DNA of 64,000 nt from Acinetobacter kyonggiensis (GCF_900107285.1 NZ_FNPK01000017.1:1-64000); one strand, 5' to 3'. Shown: positions 1 to 9,056, numbered from the stretch's first letter. Made by a program: numbers and translations. Notes: generated by a model from the sequence alone, not told the origin.

Positions 1-251
1 GACAGCACTTCAAAAACTCTCTGCCACACGCCTGTTTTAGCCCAGCGGCTAAAGCGAGTATGCACGACTCTAAAATCACCAAAGCGTTCAGGCAAGTCTC
101 GCCACGGGATACCTGAGCGGTAACGATATAGTATTGCTTCAACAAATAATCGGTTATCTTTGGCGGTTACACCAACCGTACCTGTTCGTCCAGGTAACAG
201 ATCTTTAATCTGTTCCCATTGATCGTCTCTTAATGCATAGCGTTTAGTCAT
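1..251 (-). CDS. IS5-family transposase, N-terminal part
   Basis: The reading frame opens at the ATG at 249-251 on the minus strand and runs off the window. The visible 83 residues begin MTKRYALRDDQWEQI and include GVTAKDNRLFVEA and GIPWRDLPERFG. These are the helix-turn-helix leader (DUF4096-like) typical of IS427-group IS5 transposases, in which a second frame normally carries the DDE domain. It would catalyse cut-and-paste movement of the element. Only the DNA-binding N-terminus can be seen, so activity is unknown. Confidence 0.82.
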   Translation of the reverse strand, partial: MTKRYALRDDQWEQIKDLLPGRTGTVGVTAKDNRLFVEAILYRYRSGIPWRDLPERFGDFRVVHTRFSRWAKTGVWQRVFEVL

Positions 252-305
252 AAGAGAATAATAAGGACGCGTCAGATTTTATCAACCTAATTGATGACAC
301 GCCCT
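1..305 (-). mobile_element. IS5-family (IS427-like) element, left part cut by window edge
   Basis: The end of an insertion sequence lies at the window edge. It holds the start of a transposase gene on the minus strand and closes with a terminal inverted repeat whose outward sequence reads AGGGCGTGTCATCAATTAGG, ending near 305 and followed by CTAG or TA. The rest of the element lies outside the window, so completeness and target duplication cannot be judged. The family is assigned from the transposase N-terminus and the repeat type. Confidence 0.8.
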
Positions 306-330
306 AGATAGGCATATATATTTATGTCAT

Positions 331-537
331 TTAAGGTTTAATAATTTTAAATATTTTTCCGCTGCTTGTACTTTGAAAAAGCATTTCAAAGCTAGGGCGA
401 ATCACCTCATTATCGACAATAATATATTTTATTCGTTCATATGTTTTGACAGTACTTGATACAACCTCATCCAAGGTTGCTTCAATGGCGTAATGCACAC
501 CAAATTGATCCTTCACACTAATATTAAATTTATTCAT
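331..537 (-). CDS. small hypothetical protein
   Basis: This 68-residue frame starts MNKFNISVKDQFG. It has a well-placed ribosome binding site (AAGGTG, six bases before the ATG), which is the main reason to believe it. No signal peptide or membrane segment is visible; the residues suggest a small soluble protein with beta strands (FGVHYAIEATL, YIIVDN). I do not recognise the family. It sits between the IS5-type end and AT-rich DNA and could be a small accessory gene. Confidence 0.5.
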   Translation of the reverse strand: MNKFNISVKDQFGVHYAIEATLDEVVSSTVKTYERIKYIIVDNEVIRPSFEMLFQSTSSGKIFKIIKP

Positions 538-847
538 AAATACACCTTAAAAAGAAAATAACACAGCCTGAGACTGCAAAAATAGCATTCAATGATTATT
601 AGATTTTGTAGTTATATACATTGAACGCTAGTCAATATACGTTAAAAAGCATTCTTTAAGGAATATATTTCTAGCTATTCATATTGATGTGCCTAGGCTT
701 TGTGATCGTTCGGATAATCTGCAACGTAAGCATCTTCAAATTTTAAAATTACACACCAATTTTTATTTACACTCAGAGAGCACTATCTTCCATTCATATA
801 GCGTATCAAAATTTATGTAATTTTTATGACAAAGACAAGTGAATACA

Positions 848-961
848 CAGTTTGTTGACTTTAGCTCACAAAAAAGTTGGAAATTTTTCGATGAATATGA
901 CCAAACATGCGACTGCCTTTTGGATAACAATGCGAAAAAGTGTCTAAAGAAGAAAGAGTAA
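848..961 (+). pseudogene. relic of an Excalibur-like Cys-rich domain
   Basis: The frame ending at 961 reads FVDFSSQKSWKFF, then CDCLLDNNAKKC, resembling the Excalibur pattern (C-x-DF-x-[ST]-Q, later LD-x-[DN] and AC). It has no start codon or signal peptide in frame, so it looks like a 3' remnant. Related relics lie at 12082-12169 and 57387-57485. The remainder of 538-1065 is AT-rich with nothing else recognised. Confidence 0.4.
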
Positions 962-1243
962 GCATAAAGTTAAATAAACAGTTTTAAGTATTGTAAATTA
1001 ACTCTTAAAAATTGAATGACCTCTGTATTATTAAATTTAATATTTAAAGTAAGGTAATAAAAAGAATGAAACGGATAATTTTTATTTTATTAAGTTTAAT
1101 TTGTACATCTTACACCGCTCAAGCCAGTTCAGCCGATGCATGGAAAAAACATGATCAAAAGCTTAAAGCAGCGGTAATGCTCCCCGCAAATAATTGGACT
1201 TAAAAGTAGAAAATCGAATACCCTTGATTTAAGGAGATTTTCT

Positions 1244-1510
1244 ATGAAAATATCTAAATATTCAGACAGCTTAATTATGAGTATTTTGAAACAAGCTGAA
1301 GCAGGAACACCTGTTCCAAACCTTTGCCGTGAGCATGGAATGAGCACCGCAACTTTCTATAAGTGGAAGTCTAAATATGGCGGAATGGATCTTTCCATGA
1401 TGACTAGGCTTAAAGAATTAGAGGCTGAAAATGCCCGTTTAAAACGTATGTATGCTGATGAGCGGCTTAAATCTGACATTTTACAAGATGCTCTTTCAAA
1501 AAAGTTTTAA
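1244..1510 (+). CDS. IS3-family transposase OrfA (HTH protein)
   Basis: The 88-residue protein has an N-terminal helix-turn-helix (roughly residues 8-42: [20 protein letters not shown] then [14 protein letters not shown]), followed by a leucine-zipper-like coiled coil (residues 50-80, [20 protein letters not shown]). AAGGAGATTTTCT precedes the ATG. At its 3' end the zero frame reads TCA AAA AAG, so the heptamer A AAA AAG (1498-1504) is a textbook -1 slippery site. Slippage there would fuse it to OrfB to make the active OrfAB transposase. Confidence 0.9.
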   Translation: MKISKYSDSLIMSILKQAEAGTPVPNLCREHGMSTATFYKWKSKYGGMDLSMMTRLKELEAENARLKRMYADERLKSDILQDALSKKF

Positions 1511-1572
1511 GGCCAGTTCAGCGGAAGTCTCTTGCACAGCAGGCTGCTGAGCAGTTTAAGATTTCTATCAGC

Positions 1573-2319
1573 ATGGCCTGTTTAATTTTTAATATTAGCC
1601 AAACCTGTTATCGCTATAAGGCCCTTTTGAAAGAGGAAAATGTTCAAATCGCTGAGTGGTTGATTAAGCTAACAAATGAAAATAAAACGTGGGGTTTTAA
1701 ACTCTGCTATCTGTATTTGCGCAATGTAAAAGGTTATGGATGGAATCACAAACGCATATATCGGATCTACAAAGAGCTTGAACTTAACTTAAGGATTAAA
1801 CCCAACAAACGAATTAAGCGAGAACAACCAGAAACCCTTGCAGTACCAACAGCTAAGAATGAGTCATGGTCAATGGATTTTATGCATGATCAACTCAGTG
1901 ATGGGCGTAGCTACCGTGTGCATAACGTCATTGATGATTACAATCGAGAATCGTTAGATATCCTTGTTGATTTCTCATTACCGGCTGAACGTGTTCTGCG
2001 GGGGCTTAACCAATTAATTGAATGGCGAGGCAAACCTAAACATATTCGATCCGACAATGGGCCTGAATATATAAGCGATTTAATGAAAGAATGGTGTGAT
2101 CAACATGATATTGAGCATATCTTTACTCAGCCAGGTAACCCTCAACAAAATGCCTATGTTGAACGATTTAATCGCACAGTTCGATACGAATGCCTAAACC
2201 AATATTTATTTAGAGAGCTTAGTGAGGTTCAAGACTGTACAACCTTATGGCAGTACTTTTATAATCATGAACGACCTCATATGTCAGTAAATGGTTGTCC
2301 ACCTAATTTTAAACAATAA
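1573..2319 (+). CDS. IS3-family transposase OrfB (DDE integrase)
   Basis: This frame is -1 relative to orfA and is open back to the slippery site at 1498-1504, so the natural product is an OrfAB fusion; the ATG at 1573 is only a nominal start. After an HTH_21-like region (residues 20-65) the rve integrase core shows the catalytic triad: Asp in [10 protein letters not shown], Asp in IRSDNGPEY and Glu in [12 protein letters not shown]. It ends at a normal C-terminus ([16 protein letters not shown]). The frame is intact. Confidence 0.9.
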   Translation: MACLIFNISQTCYRYKALLKEENVQIAEWLIKLTNENKTWGFKLCYLYLRNVKGYGWNHKRIYRIYKELELNLRIKPNKRIKREQPETLAVPTAKNESWSMDFMHDQLSDGRSYRVHNVIDDYNRESLDILVDFSLPAERVLRGLNQLIEWRGKPKHIRSDNGPEYISDLMKEWCDQHDIEHIFTQPGNPQQNAYVERFNRTVRYECLNQYLFRELSEVQDCTTLWQYFYNHERPHMSVNGCPPNFKQ

Positions 2320-2674
2320 CAAGGGCTTTGGATTTTCTACCCATTAGTTCAATTAAAAATGGGGGTATTACCCAGCTTGTATAAAAGCGAGTCTATTAAA
2401 AAATACAAAGGTCGTCAGTGACATTATGCCCTTTGATGATCGTGTGGGATATTCTGCTATAGTTTTAGAAGGTCGCTATCCTCAAGCGCATATGAAAAAC
2501 CAGCTTGGACGTGAATTATGTCTATGGCAGCGATCTAAACAAAAAGCTTCCATCGTGGAAGCAGATACACTCTTAAAATTAAAGAAATAAACTCATCGTT
2601 TAATCGCATAATTAAATTCAGACCGACAGAAAATGATATGCTAAATCCATAATTTTATTATTTGAGACAATAAA

Positions 2675-3100
2675 ATGAAAAAGAGTTTAAGCCTCGCTAT
2701 TTTAGCTGCTTCAGTGGCATTAGGTTCTGCTCCTGTAGTTGCAAAGTCATTAGAAACACCTGTGACTTTCAAAAAAGGTACTTATGGCGCAAGTTTAAAA
2801 GGTACTTTCAAAGGCTATGATGATGCCCTTTATACACTGCATGCCAAAGCAGGCCAACGATTGAAATTTAAAACAACCAGCACGGGTGACTTAGCATATA
2901 TCAATATTTATGCACCAGAAGATAAGCCAGATAAAGCTGAAGCCTTATGGATTGGTTCTACAGCAGGCTCAGCTGGAGAAGTGGTTCTACCATCAACGGG
3001 GAAATATACACTGCAAGTTTATCAAATGCGGAATAGCGCACGGCGCGGCAAAACTGTAAATTTCAATGTCGATATCCAAATTTTAAATCAAGCACCTTAA
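2675..3100 (+). CDS. exported PPC-fold protein, PliG-like lysozyme-inhibitor candidate
   Basis: The 141-residue protein begins with a Sec signal peptide ([20 protein letters not shown], cleavage near AKS). The mature part is a compact beta-sandwich pattern ([30 protein letters not shown], then [17 protein letters not shown]) like bacterial pre-peptidase C-terminal-type domains and periplasmic inhibitors of g-type lysozyme. Folding type is reasonably supported, lysozyme inhibition is inference. The stop lies in a palindrome shared with the convergent gene, and both proteins therefore end NQAP. Confidence 0.65.
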   Translation: MKKSLSLAILAASVALGSAPVVAKSLETPVTFKKGTYGASLKGTFKGYDDALYTLHAKAGQRLKFKTTSTGDLAYINIYAPEDKPDKAEALWIGSTAGSAGEVVLPSTGKYTLQVYQMRNSARRGKTVNFNVDIQILNQAP

Positions 3101-3111
3101 GGTGCTTGATT
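3086..3111. terminator. 26-bp perfect palindrome shared by two convergent stop codons
   Basis: The arms AATCAAGCACCTT and AAGGTGCTTGATT form a perfect 13+13 palindrome, able to fold on either strand. The stop codons of the genes on both strands lie at its centre (TAA at 3098-3100 on plus; the minus stop at 3097-3099). It probably acts as a bidirectional terminator, although neither side has a long T tract. Confidence 0.6.
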
Positions 3112-4449
3112 CATTGGACTCTCATAAGTCGTTGCACCAACTGGTGATACACGCCAAATCATATCACCCACATCATCGGCGACCAAAATAGCCCCTGAAA
3201 AATCCACCGCTACACCAACAGGCCGCCCAAACGCATCACCTTTATCGTTTAAAAAGCCAGTCAATACATCTTGCGGTTTACCAGAAGGTTGACCATTTTG
3301 GAACGGCACAAAAACGACTTTATAACCACTATGCGGTTTACGATTCCATGAGCCATGCTGACCAATTAGCGCGCCACCGCGATATTGTGGCATTAATTCG
3401 GCAGCATAAAATGCTAAGCCTAACGATGCTGTATGGTTACCCAGTGCATAATCAGGCTTAATTGCGCGCGCGACCAACTCAGGATTTTGTGGTTTTACCC
3501 GTGTGTCTACATGTTGACCATAATAGCTATACGGCCAGCCATAAAAAGCACCATCTTTAACTGAAGTCATGTAATCGGGCACCAAGTCATTGCCCAGTTC
3601 ATCACGCTCATTCACGACTGTCCATAGCGCACCACTTTGAGATTGCCAATCCATGCCATTTGGATTACGCAGCCCTGTCGCAAACGGTCGTGCCTTGCCA
3701 CTGGCAATATCAAATTCCATAATCAGTGCACGGCCCATTTCTTTGTCAAACCCATTTTCAGCTACATTACTGTTTGAGCCAACAGTAATATAAAGTTTGG
3801 TGCCCGCAGGGTTGGCAATTACGTTTTTGGTCCAATGATGGTTTAACGTACCACCCGGTAAATCCAATATTTTGGTTCCGCTTACTGTAATTTGAGTTGC
3901 ACCTTCTTGGTAAGAAAAGCGTATTAAGGCATCAGTATTGGCCACGTACAGCATGTTTCCTACCAGTGCCATGCCAAATGGAGAGTTTAAATTTTGTAGA
4001 AATACGGTTTTTTGGTCAGCGATACCATCACCATTGGTATCACGGAGCAAGCTAATGCGGTTGGCGCTCGGATACGATGACCCTGCACGCTTCATCACCA
4101 GTTGCGCTATTTTTCCTTTAATTCCCTTGCTATCATCAGGCTTAGATGGCGCATCTGTTTCGGCCACCAGCACATCACCATTCGGCAACACATACAGCCA
4201 GCGCGGATGTTCAAGTTTTTCCGCAAATGCTTGTACTTTTAAACCTGTAGTAGGCGTTGGCATAATACCCGCAGGCCAGCCTTTGGCAGTAGCAATATTA
4301 ACCGTAGGCAGCAAACTTGATTTAGGTTCAGGCAAATTAGGTTGTGGGCCATAGCTGTCTGTGATTGGAGAGCTAGATGGTGAAGCGCATCCTGTTAGTG
4401 CCAATACAATGGCAGAACTCGCAATGGGCAGTAAAAACCGAGCAGACAT
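3097..4449 (-). CDS. PQQ-type sugar (sorbosone) dehydrogenase lipoprotein
   Basis: The 450-residue protein belongs to the glucose/sorbosone dehydrogenase six-bladed beta-propeller family, which oxidises sugars in the periplasm using PQQ. A lipobox (LALTGC, Cys21) predicts a membrane-anchored lipoprotein. Propeller signatures are [20 protein letters not shown] (about 78-97), [59 protein letters not shown] and [20 protein letters not shown]. Length fits the family. The substrate is unknown and there is no adjacent PQQ-synthesis gene. Its 3' end overlaps the convergent gene by four bases. Confidence 0.85.
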   Translation of the reverse strand: MSARFLLPIASSAIVLALTGCASPSSSPITDSYGPQPNLPEPKSSLLPTVNIATAKGWPAGIMPTPTTGLKVQAFAEKLEHPRWLYVLPNGDVLVAETDAPSKPDDSKGIKGKIAQLVMKRAGSSYPSANRISLLRDTNGDGIADQKTVFLQNLNSPFGMALVGNMLYVANTDALIRFSYQEGATQITVSGTKILDLPGGTLNHHWTKNVIANPAGTKLYITVGSNSNVAENGFDKEMGRALIMEFDIASGKARPFATGLRNPNGMDWQSQSGALWTVVNERDELGNDLVPDYMTSVKDGAFYGWPYSYYGQHVDTRVKPQNPELVARAIKPDYALGNHTASLGLAFYAAELMPQYRGGALIGQHGSWNRKPHSGYKVVFVPFQNGQPSGKPQDVLTGFLNDKGDAFGRPVGVAVDFSGAILVADDVGDMIWRVSPVGATTYESPMNQAP

Positions 4450-4722
4450 TTTTTATCTCCAATTTATTTTTGTCGCACTAAATAGAGAATAATTCTTTGT
4501 ATGATAGAGATATAGGTTTTTATTTAACATATTTGTGGCTATACCAAGTTAAAAATGCAGATTCAACATCTACTGCTATTCCCAAGTAGAAGTGTTCGCT
4601 TCTAGCTTCTATAAGTAAACCTCGCATCTGAGACAGGATTAAATTGGCGGCCCATTGACTACGTAATATCAGTAAATAAAAAAAACTGTTGCATTCAAAT
4701 GTAAATTTATTCCAAAATAAAA

Positions 4723-4754
4723 AAGGTCTAACTATCCGTTAATAGTTAGACCTT
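4723..4754 (-). terminator. rho-independent terminator of the curli-like locus
   Basis: AAGGTCTAACTAT and ATAGTTAGACCTT form a perfect 13-bp stem around CCGTTA. On the minus strand it is followed by TTTTATTTT. It sits just past the 3' end of the gene at 4776-5390. The rest of the 4450-4775 gap shows nothing else I can identify. Confidence 0.85.
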
Positions 4755-4775
4755 GAATCATGTTGAAGGGTTGAT

Positions 4776-5390
4776 TTACTTTACGGTCACTGTAATGCTA
4801 CCGGTGTTCACAGCACCGATTGCTGAAGTTTTGATGCCATCAATATGATTCACTCTTCCGTCTACATTTACAGATGCATCAATAGCGCCTGAATTAAAGG
4901 CTAAATTTGCTGCGCTGTAATTGCTCAGCGTTGTAGAGAATTGATCATAATAGCTAGTATTCACTCCTGCACTGATAGAGCTTTCGAGTTCAGATGACTG
5001 TTCATTATGCCATCCCTCTACCTCATGCCATGCATTTTTTTCAGCGGCAAAAGTTCCATTGAATGTACCCGCAGTAACAGCACTGAAGTTGCCTTGCTGT
5101 AAATTGATACTGCCTGTGTTCACTGCACCAATTGCTGAAGTTTCTGCCGCGACTTTGTCTCCAACATTATTGAGTGAATTATAACGACCATCTATGTTGA
5201 CAGTTGCATCAATATTAGCGGTATTGATTGCAAGGTTAAGTGCACTACCATTTTTGGCATGTTGAGTTAAAAGTTGTAGAGTTCCTTGCAAACCAGTATC
5301 TACAGTGACGTGGTTGCCTTGTGGATTTGCCATAGCTGCACTGGACAGGAAGGCGACGGATAAGGCGATTGTTGTGATAGTCTTATTCAT
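4776..5390 (-). CDS. exported repeat protein, curlin/HfaD-like candidate fibre subunit
   Basis: The 204-residue protein has a signal peptide (MNKTITTIALSVAFLSSAAM, cleavage after AMA). Two imperfect copies of one module follow: LNLAINTANIDATVNIDGRY...TSAIGAVNTGSI (about residues 51-95) and ANLAFNSGAIDASVNVDGRV...TSAIGAVNTGSI (about 158-199). A region rich in Glu, His and Trp separates them. The Asn/Gly/Ala/Ser-rich strands resemble beta-solenoid amyloid subunits. It is the third gene after an HfaA-like and a CsgG/HfaB-like gene, which suggests that it is exported through that pore as an adhesive surface fibre. The function is inferred; no sequence identity to a named subunit is claimed. Confidence 0.6.
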   Translation of the reverse strand: MNKTITTIALSVAFLSSAAMANPQGNHVTVDTGLQGTLQLLTQHAKNGSALNLAINTANIDATVNIDGRYNSLNNVGDKVAAETSAIGAVNTGSINLQQGNFSAVTAGTFNGTFAAEKNAWHEVEGWHNEQSSELESSISAGVNTSYYDQFSTTLSNYSAANLAFNSGAIDASVNVDGRVNHIDGIKTSAIGAVNTGSITVTVK

Positions 5391-5487
5391 GGTTAATTTC
5401 CTTTTCTAGTTTTCTTTTCTAATTTTGAAGTACTTCTCGCTAAGCACCTCTTTTTATAATGGGAGCGAGCCCATTTTTATATATCTT

Positions 5488-6666
5488 TTAATCACGCTGA
5501 GTTGTTGACCAGTAATTTTCGATCATTGCTGGATTTACATCCCATAACATCTGAGCCTTCTCATCTTCTTTTTTTCCCTCATTCACTTTGCTTGAAGATG
5601 AGTGCTGTTTCATACTGATATATTTAATCAGATCCTTTTTACTCATTTCAGAATCACCTTCAGGATTTTTAATCAGGTCAGATTCTTTATTTTTATGCGG
5701 CTGCGTATCTTTGTTTGGTGAGTTTGTAGATTTATTTTTCTCATTCGATGAACTTGTTTTATCTGATGAAGAGTCCAGAAGAGACCCACTTGAATCCACA
5801 GTGTTTTTCTGCTGGCTTTCTTTATATTTATACAGGGCAACAGAACTTCGCGTTAAACTTAAGCTGCCAAATTCAGGTGGTATTTCAGCGCGGCAACTTT
5901 CAAATGTTACGGGTGGAATGACCTGACTGAGCAATTCAAAAGTAGCCAAATTCAACATTTGACGCAAAGCAAAGTTGGTCGCTTCTCTCTCTCCTTTGCC
6001 AATCTGAATGTTCAGTAAAGTATGACCAGCAAACCTGCCTGCATTTATGCCGTAATCCTGTGCTGCAATTTGCTTCTGTAGCGAAACATTAGCAACAACT
6101 TTACTGCTACGCGTATCTGTCAGAGATAAATCTAAACCGACCATAATGCGAGTTTGACTATAATTGGGGCCAACACCGCCTATCTGCATGTCAAAACCGC
6201 CACCGGGAATAAAATCCAAACTGTTAATACTACCTGTCACATAATAATCAGAAGCTTGAATTTGCCTTGGGTCACGAATTCCCCACTTGGCTTCGCTTTC
6301 TATAATACGAGGATCACGCCGATTCAATAAGTTAACACCCGCCTGAAATAATGCAGATTGCACCATATCTCCAGCGCCTTGCGTAACCATTTTTCCACTA
6401 CCACCATTCGTTACAACATCTTTGCCTGTTTGGTCTAGAATCGCACCAACAGAAAAACTAACATCATTGCGCAGTTGTCCTTTCAGACAGGATAAGGCCA
6501 TATCAAAAGGCGTAAAAATATCAGTAATAGGTGGCCCTTGTACAAGGCTGACAGGCTCCTTGTTTGAAAGAGCCATACCAGTACATCCTGTCAGAAGATG
6601 GCTAAAAAGGATCGTGATGCTCACAGAAGATATTTTTCTTCTATTCAACCAAGGAAAATTCAACAT
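5488..6666 (-). CDS. CsgG/HfaB-family outer-membrane secretion lipoprotein
   Basis: A lipobox (LLTGC, Cys28) begins a CsgG-like domain (about residues 45-265): SLVQGPPITDIFTPFDMALS, GAILDQTGKDV, SDYYVTGSINSLDF, GLDLSLTDTRSSKVVANVSL and GEREATNFALRQMLNLATFE. CsgG/HfaB proteins form outer-membrane pores that export amyloid or holdfast-anchor subunits. The final 125 residues are an unusual Ser/Lys/Asn-rich low-complexity tail, absent from classical CsgG. The start overlaps the upstream gene by seven bases, so translation is probably coupled. The family call is firm and the HfaB rather than CsgG label is less so. Confidence 0.75.
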   Translation of the reverse strand: MLNFPWLNRRKISSVSITILFSHLLTGCTGMALSNKEPVSLVQGPPITDIFTPFDMALSCLKGQLRNDVSFSVGAILDQTGKDVVTNGGSGKMVTQGAGDMVQSALFQAGVNLLNRRDPRIIESEAKWGIRDPRQIQASDYYVTGSINSLDFIPGGGFDMQIGGVGPNYSQTRIMVGLDLSLTDTRSSKVVANVSLQKQIAAQDYGINAGRFAGHTLLNIQIGKGEREATNFALRQMLNLATFELLSQVIPPVTFESCRAEIPPEFGSLSLTRSSVALYKYKESQQKNTVDSSGSLLDSSSDKTSSSNEKNKSTNSPNKDTQPHKNKESDLIKNPEGDSEMSKKDLIKYISMKQHSSSSKVNEGKKEDEKAQMLWDVNPAMIENYWSTTQRD

Positions 6667-7052
6667 AGTGATTGTCCCCCTGGTTGGGTGCTTAAGTTAG
6701 GACATTGCTGATTATTTTGAGTGGTAGTTGAATTTACAGAGCCGTCATTTGCAGTATCATTCGAGATATCTACACCGTTGTTTGAACCATTTACATTTAC
6801 ATTGCTAGTAGATGAATTAAGTGTACCTATAGAACTTGTCGATGTGCTGTTTATTGTGGTTTTTCCCAGTCCAGAATAATAATCTGAATCCTTAAGCTCA
6901 ATGAGATTTGCTTGGACTAAATTATCATTGGTGCGACTACTTGATGCTTTCCAGCGCTGACTCCACTCATCAGAGGTTGCATAAGCATTGCTCAGAAAAC
7001 ATACACAAAATAAACCAACATTGATCACTGATATTTTCATAATTCTTACCAC
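6660..7052 (-). CDS. HfaA-like small exported protein, first gene of curli-like locus
   Basis: The 130-residue product has a signal peptide (MKISVINVGLFCVCFLSNAY ending ATS). The mature part has DEWSQRWKASSSRTNDN, followed by a Ser/Thr/Asn-rich region with regular strands (INSTSTSSIGTLNSST, NVNVNGSNNGVDIS, NSTTTQNNQQC). Such a Ser/Asn/Thr composition fits HfaA-type surface proteins of Caulobacter-like holdfast anchoring loci. It ends with two cysteines. The ATG of MKIS (7040) may be the true start. It overlaps the CsgG-like gene, and a long AT-rich region upstream could hold the promoter. Confidence 0.55.
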   Translation of the reverse strand: MVRIMKISVINVGLFCVCFLSNAYATSDEWSQRWKASSSRTNDNLVQANLIELKDSDYYSGLGKTTINSTSTSSIGTLNSSTSNVNVNGSNNGVDISNDTANDGSVNSTTTQNNQQCPNLSTQPGGQSLC

Positions 7053-7989
7053 CCTTTGATCTAAGATGTTTATTTATTTTTCATTTAGTAATGTTTAATT
7101 TATCTAATAAATATTAAATCACAAAAGATCATAAAAGTGAGAACTGCATCAACATTTTTATATTTATTTATTTCAGGTAAAAATATATCCCATTGTTTTA
7201 AATTAAAAAATATTAATTATTAATTATTATTAAATTGTAAGAAATCATTATATAGAAAAAAATTTAATTTTAAATTCACATGATATTTAAATTAAATTAA
7301 TATATTTTTTATATCAAAAATTATCAATTTTTTATTTAAGAAAGAATAAAATTATGAGCCAATAAAATTTTATACAGTGATAAACCTATATTTTATCAGA
7401 TCTTCTTAAAAACGTGATATAAGTCACACTTTGCTGGTGATTTTAATTATACATCACAATTAAAGTTATTTATAAAAGATTTTTTTACACGAATATGGAT
7501 TTTCTAGAATCATAAGCCTAATGCGAGTTAGCCATGTTAATACCCTACATTTATATGAATCGTATCTAAGGATGTAGGGTGTGCTGCCTCAATTGTGTGA
7601 CCATCTGCTGTTTCTCCCATCCTTTGATATTCTCTTTGTGCAACGTCTATTAAAAACAATGCCATACTCATCACTTTATATTTTTAACGGCAACTGAATA
7701 ATAATTATAAATACCTGTATATAAAATGGTTTATTTAAAATACATGTTTTTTAAATATCAATTATCGACAAAACATCTTCTATTTATAATGATCTTTGCC
7801 ATTCTACCCAAAGAAAAAATTTGAATCATTTCATGCTTATTTATTAGTTTAGTCGTCATGATTTTACTAACTCCAAAACCGACTAATGTTAGATCAACTT
7901 AGTGGACTTTCACATATCTCCCAACATTCACCTTCGTACTGATCGAATATGCTGTGCAGCCTAATCTAAGGATGCACAGTAATGTATGA
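7053..7989. other. long AT-rich intergenic region upstream of the CsgG-like locus
   Basis: About 940 bases without a convincing gene. From 7080 to 7500 the DNA is extremely AT-rich with long A and T runs, as in promoter regions bound by H-NS-like silencers. A 42-codon minus-strand frame (7537-7665, starting MALFLIDVAQREY, ending HINVGY) and scattered coding-like scraps (CTAAGGATG motifs near 7567 and 7967) suggest decayed DNA. Confidence 0.5.
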
Positions 7990-8124
7990 CTAATCATGCT
8001 TTTCATAATCCATCAACAATTCAGCCAAAATCTCAGTTGCAGACAATACTTTTTATTGGACATTTGCCAGCTCAGCGTTATTTAAAATAAAGCCGAGTTC
8101 CACAATCAATTTGTCATTACGCAC
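7990..8124 (-). pseudogene. small gene with one in-frame stop
   Basis: From a GTG at 8122-8124 the minus strand reads VRNDKLIVELGFILNNAEL..., meets TAA after 23 codons, and continues in the same frame as KVLSATEILAELLMDYEKHD to a TAG. GAAAG precedes the GTG. The amphipathic, coding-like continuation suggests a 44-residue protein inactivated by one nonsense change. The family is unknown. Confidence 0.35.
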
Positions 8125-8242
8125 AAATATCAGCTTTCACATATTGAAGAATAAAAAATAAAAATTGACAATACGTACTTATAAATATTAAAAATTAATC
8201 AATACATTAACTAAAAAATAAATTCCTAAAAGAGTATTTCAA

Positions 8243-8728
8243 TTGAATATAGAAAACCGTAAATCTAGATTGGTTGCACCTGTTAAGGAGTTAAATTTCC
8301 TTCATGAGGATACGCAAATTATTAACAAGAATATTAGCGCAATTCAAGCTTATAGCATGATGACGCATAAATCATCTGCTTGGCTAAATACTGCTTTTAA
8401 GATTAGAGATTTCTTAAGTTATAGATTAGGAGGTGTAAAGCCAATTAAAGGATTTGGCTCATCCACAATTCATCCAGCAAAATTAAATGATAAATTAGAT
8501 TTCTTTGACGTGGTTAAAATTTCAGATAATGAATTGTTTCTCCAGTCAACGGATAAGCATTTGAGTGTGTTAGTTGCTATGCAAATTAATGCATGTACTG
8601 AGTACAAGAATGAAATTAAAATTACAACAAGTGTCGTAACGTACAATTTTTTTGGAAAAATTTATATGCTCCCAGTATCCATTGCACATGGGCGGATTAT
8701 AAGAAATATGCTTAAAAAATTAGCATAA
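8243..8728 (+). CDS. DUF2867 family protein
   Basis: The 161-residue protein matches the DUF2867 layout: AWLNTAFKIRDFLSYRLGG (about 47-65), FDVVKISDNELFLQSTDKHL (87-106) and a C-terminal VTYNFFGKIYMLPVSIAHGR (132-151). The role is unknown; in other bacteria the domain also occurs fused to NAD-binding SDR-like proteins. No ATG lies near the start of the frame, so a TTG at 8243 with AAAGAG upstream is the likely start. It stands alone between AT-rich DNA and an IS relic. Confidence 0.7.
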   Translation: MNIENRKSRLVAPVKELNFLHEDTQIINKNISAIQAYSMMTHKSSAWLNTAFKIRDFLSYRLGGVKPIKGFGSSTIHPAKLNDKLDFFDVVKISDNELFLQSTDKHLSVLVAMQINACTEYKNEIKITTSVVTYNFFGKIYMLPVSIAHGRIIRNMLKKLA

Positions 8729-8810
8729 CTTACGAACAAAGCCTTTGCTTAATCTGCCCCAAAAGTTGGACATACAGTCTAATTTAAAGGCTACATTTCA
8801 TGTCAAAATA

Positions 8811-9056
8811 CATAACCTGAATCCAGCTTAAGTCAATGCTTCGCTCATTTGAATCGTTGGCTTATTTTTTATGGCAGAGCTAATAAACACACAAAATTAC
8901 ATAAATACCTGTGAAGTAATCTAAGAGACTCCAAGACTTACTCGTCACCAGATTATATGCTCTTTGGGCAAACTAAATAATGACAAGAAGAAAGCTTTGG
9001 AATTATTGAACTGCGAACATTGATACCAAATTTCAATGAACACGATTCAGGTTATG
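8811..9056 (-). mobile_element. internally deleted IS982-like relic with inverted ends
   Basis: The ends CATAACCTGAATC (8811-8823) and GATTCAGGTTATG (9044-9056) are exact inverted repeats. On the minus strand the last part encodes NKPTIQMSEALT and a stop, matching the C-terminal end of IS982 transposases, while most of the gene is missing. It is therefore a 246-bp MITE-like derivative. The rest of 8729-9397 is AT-rich with no gene recognised. Confidence 0.65.

Larger units (their letters stand above)
1178..2367 (+). mobile_element. IS3-family insertion sequence
   Basis: The element is about 1.19 kb. Imperfect terminal inverted repeats are visible: CTCCCCGCAAATAATTGGAC on the left, and on the right (reverse strand) ACCCCCATTTTTAATTGAAC. 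It contains overlapping-type orfA and orfB. Both transposase frames are intact and the DDE residues are present, so it may be active. It interrupts a secreted-protein gene. Exact ends and target duplication are uncertain by a few bases because neither end shows the usual TG...CA. Confidence 0.85.
1066..2590 (+). pseudogene. secreted hypothetical protein gene split by an IS3 element
   Basis: The 5' part (1066-1177) encodes a signal peptide (MKRIIFILLSLICTSYTAQA) followed by SSADAWKKHDQKLKAAV. The 3' part (about 2369-2590) continues with PACIKASLLKNTKVVSD, a DDRVGY segment, LGRELCLWQ and KASIVEADTLLKLKK before a stop. The two halves fit one small exported protein of roughly 110 residues with two or more cysteines. 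The inserted element lies between them, so the product cannot be made whole. I recognise no named family; the intact gene would have been a periplasmic or secreted protein. Confidence 0.75.

Noticed and set aside
5588-5926. Plus-strand frame antisense to the CsgG-like gene
   Set aside because: It mirrors the Ser/Lys-rich tail and has no features of its own.
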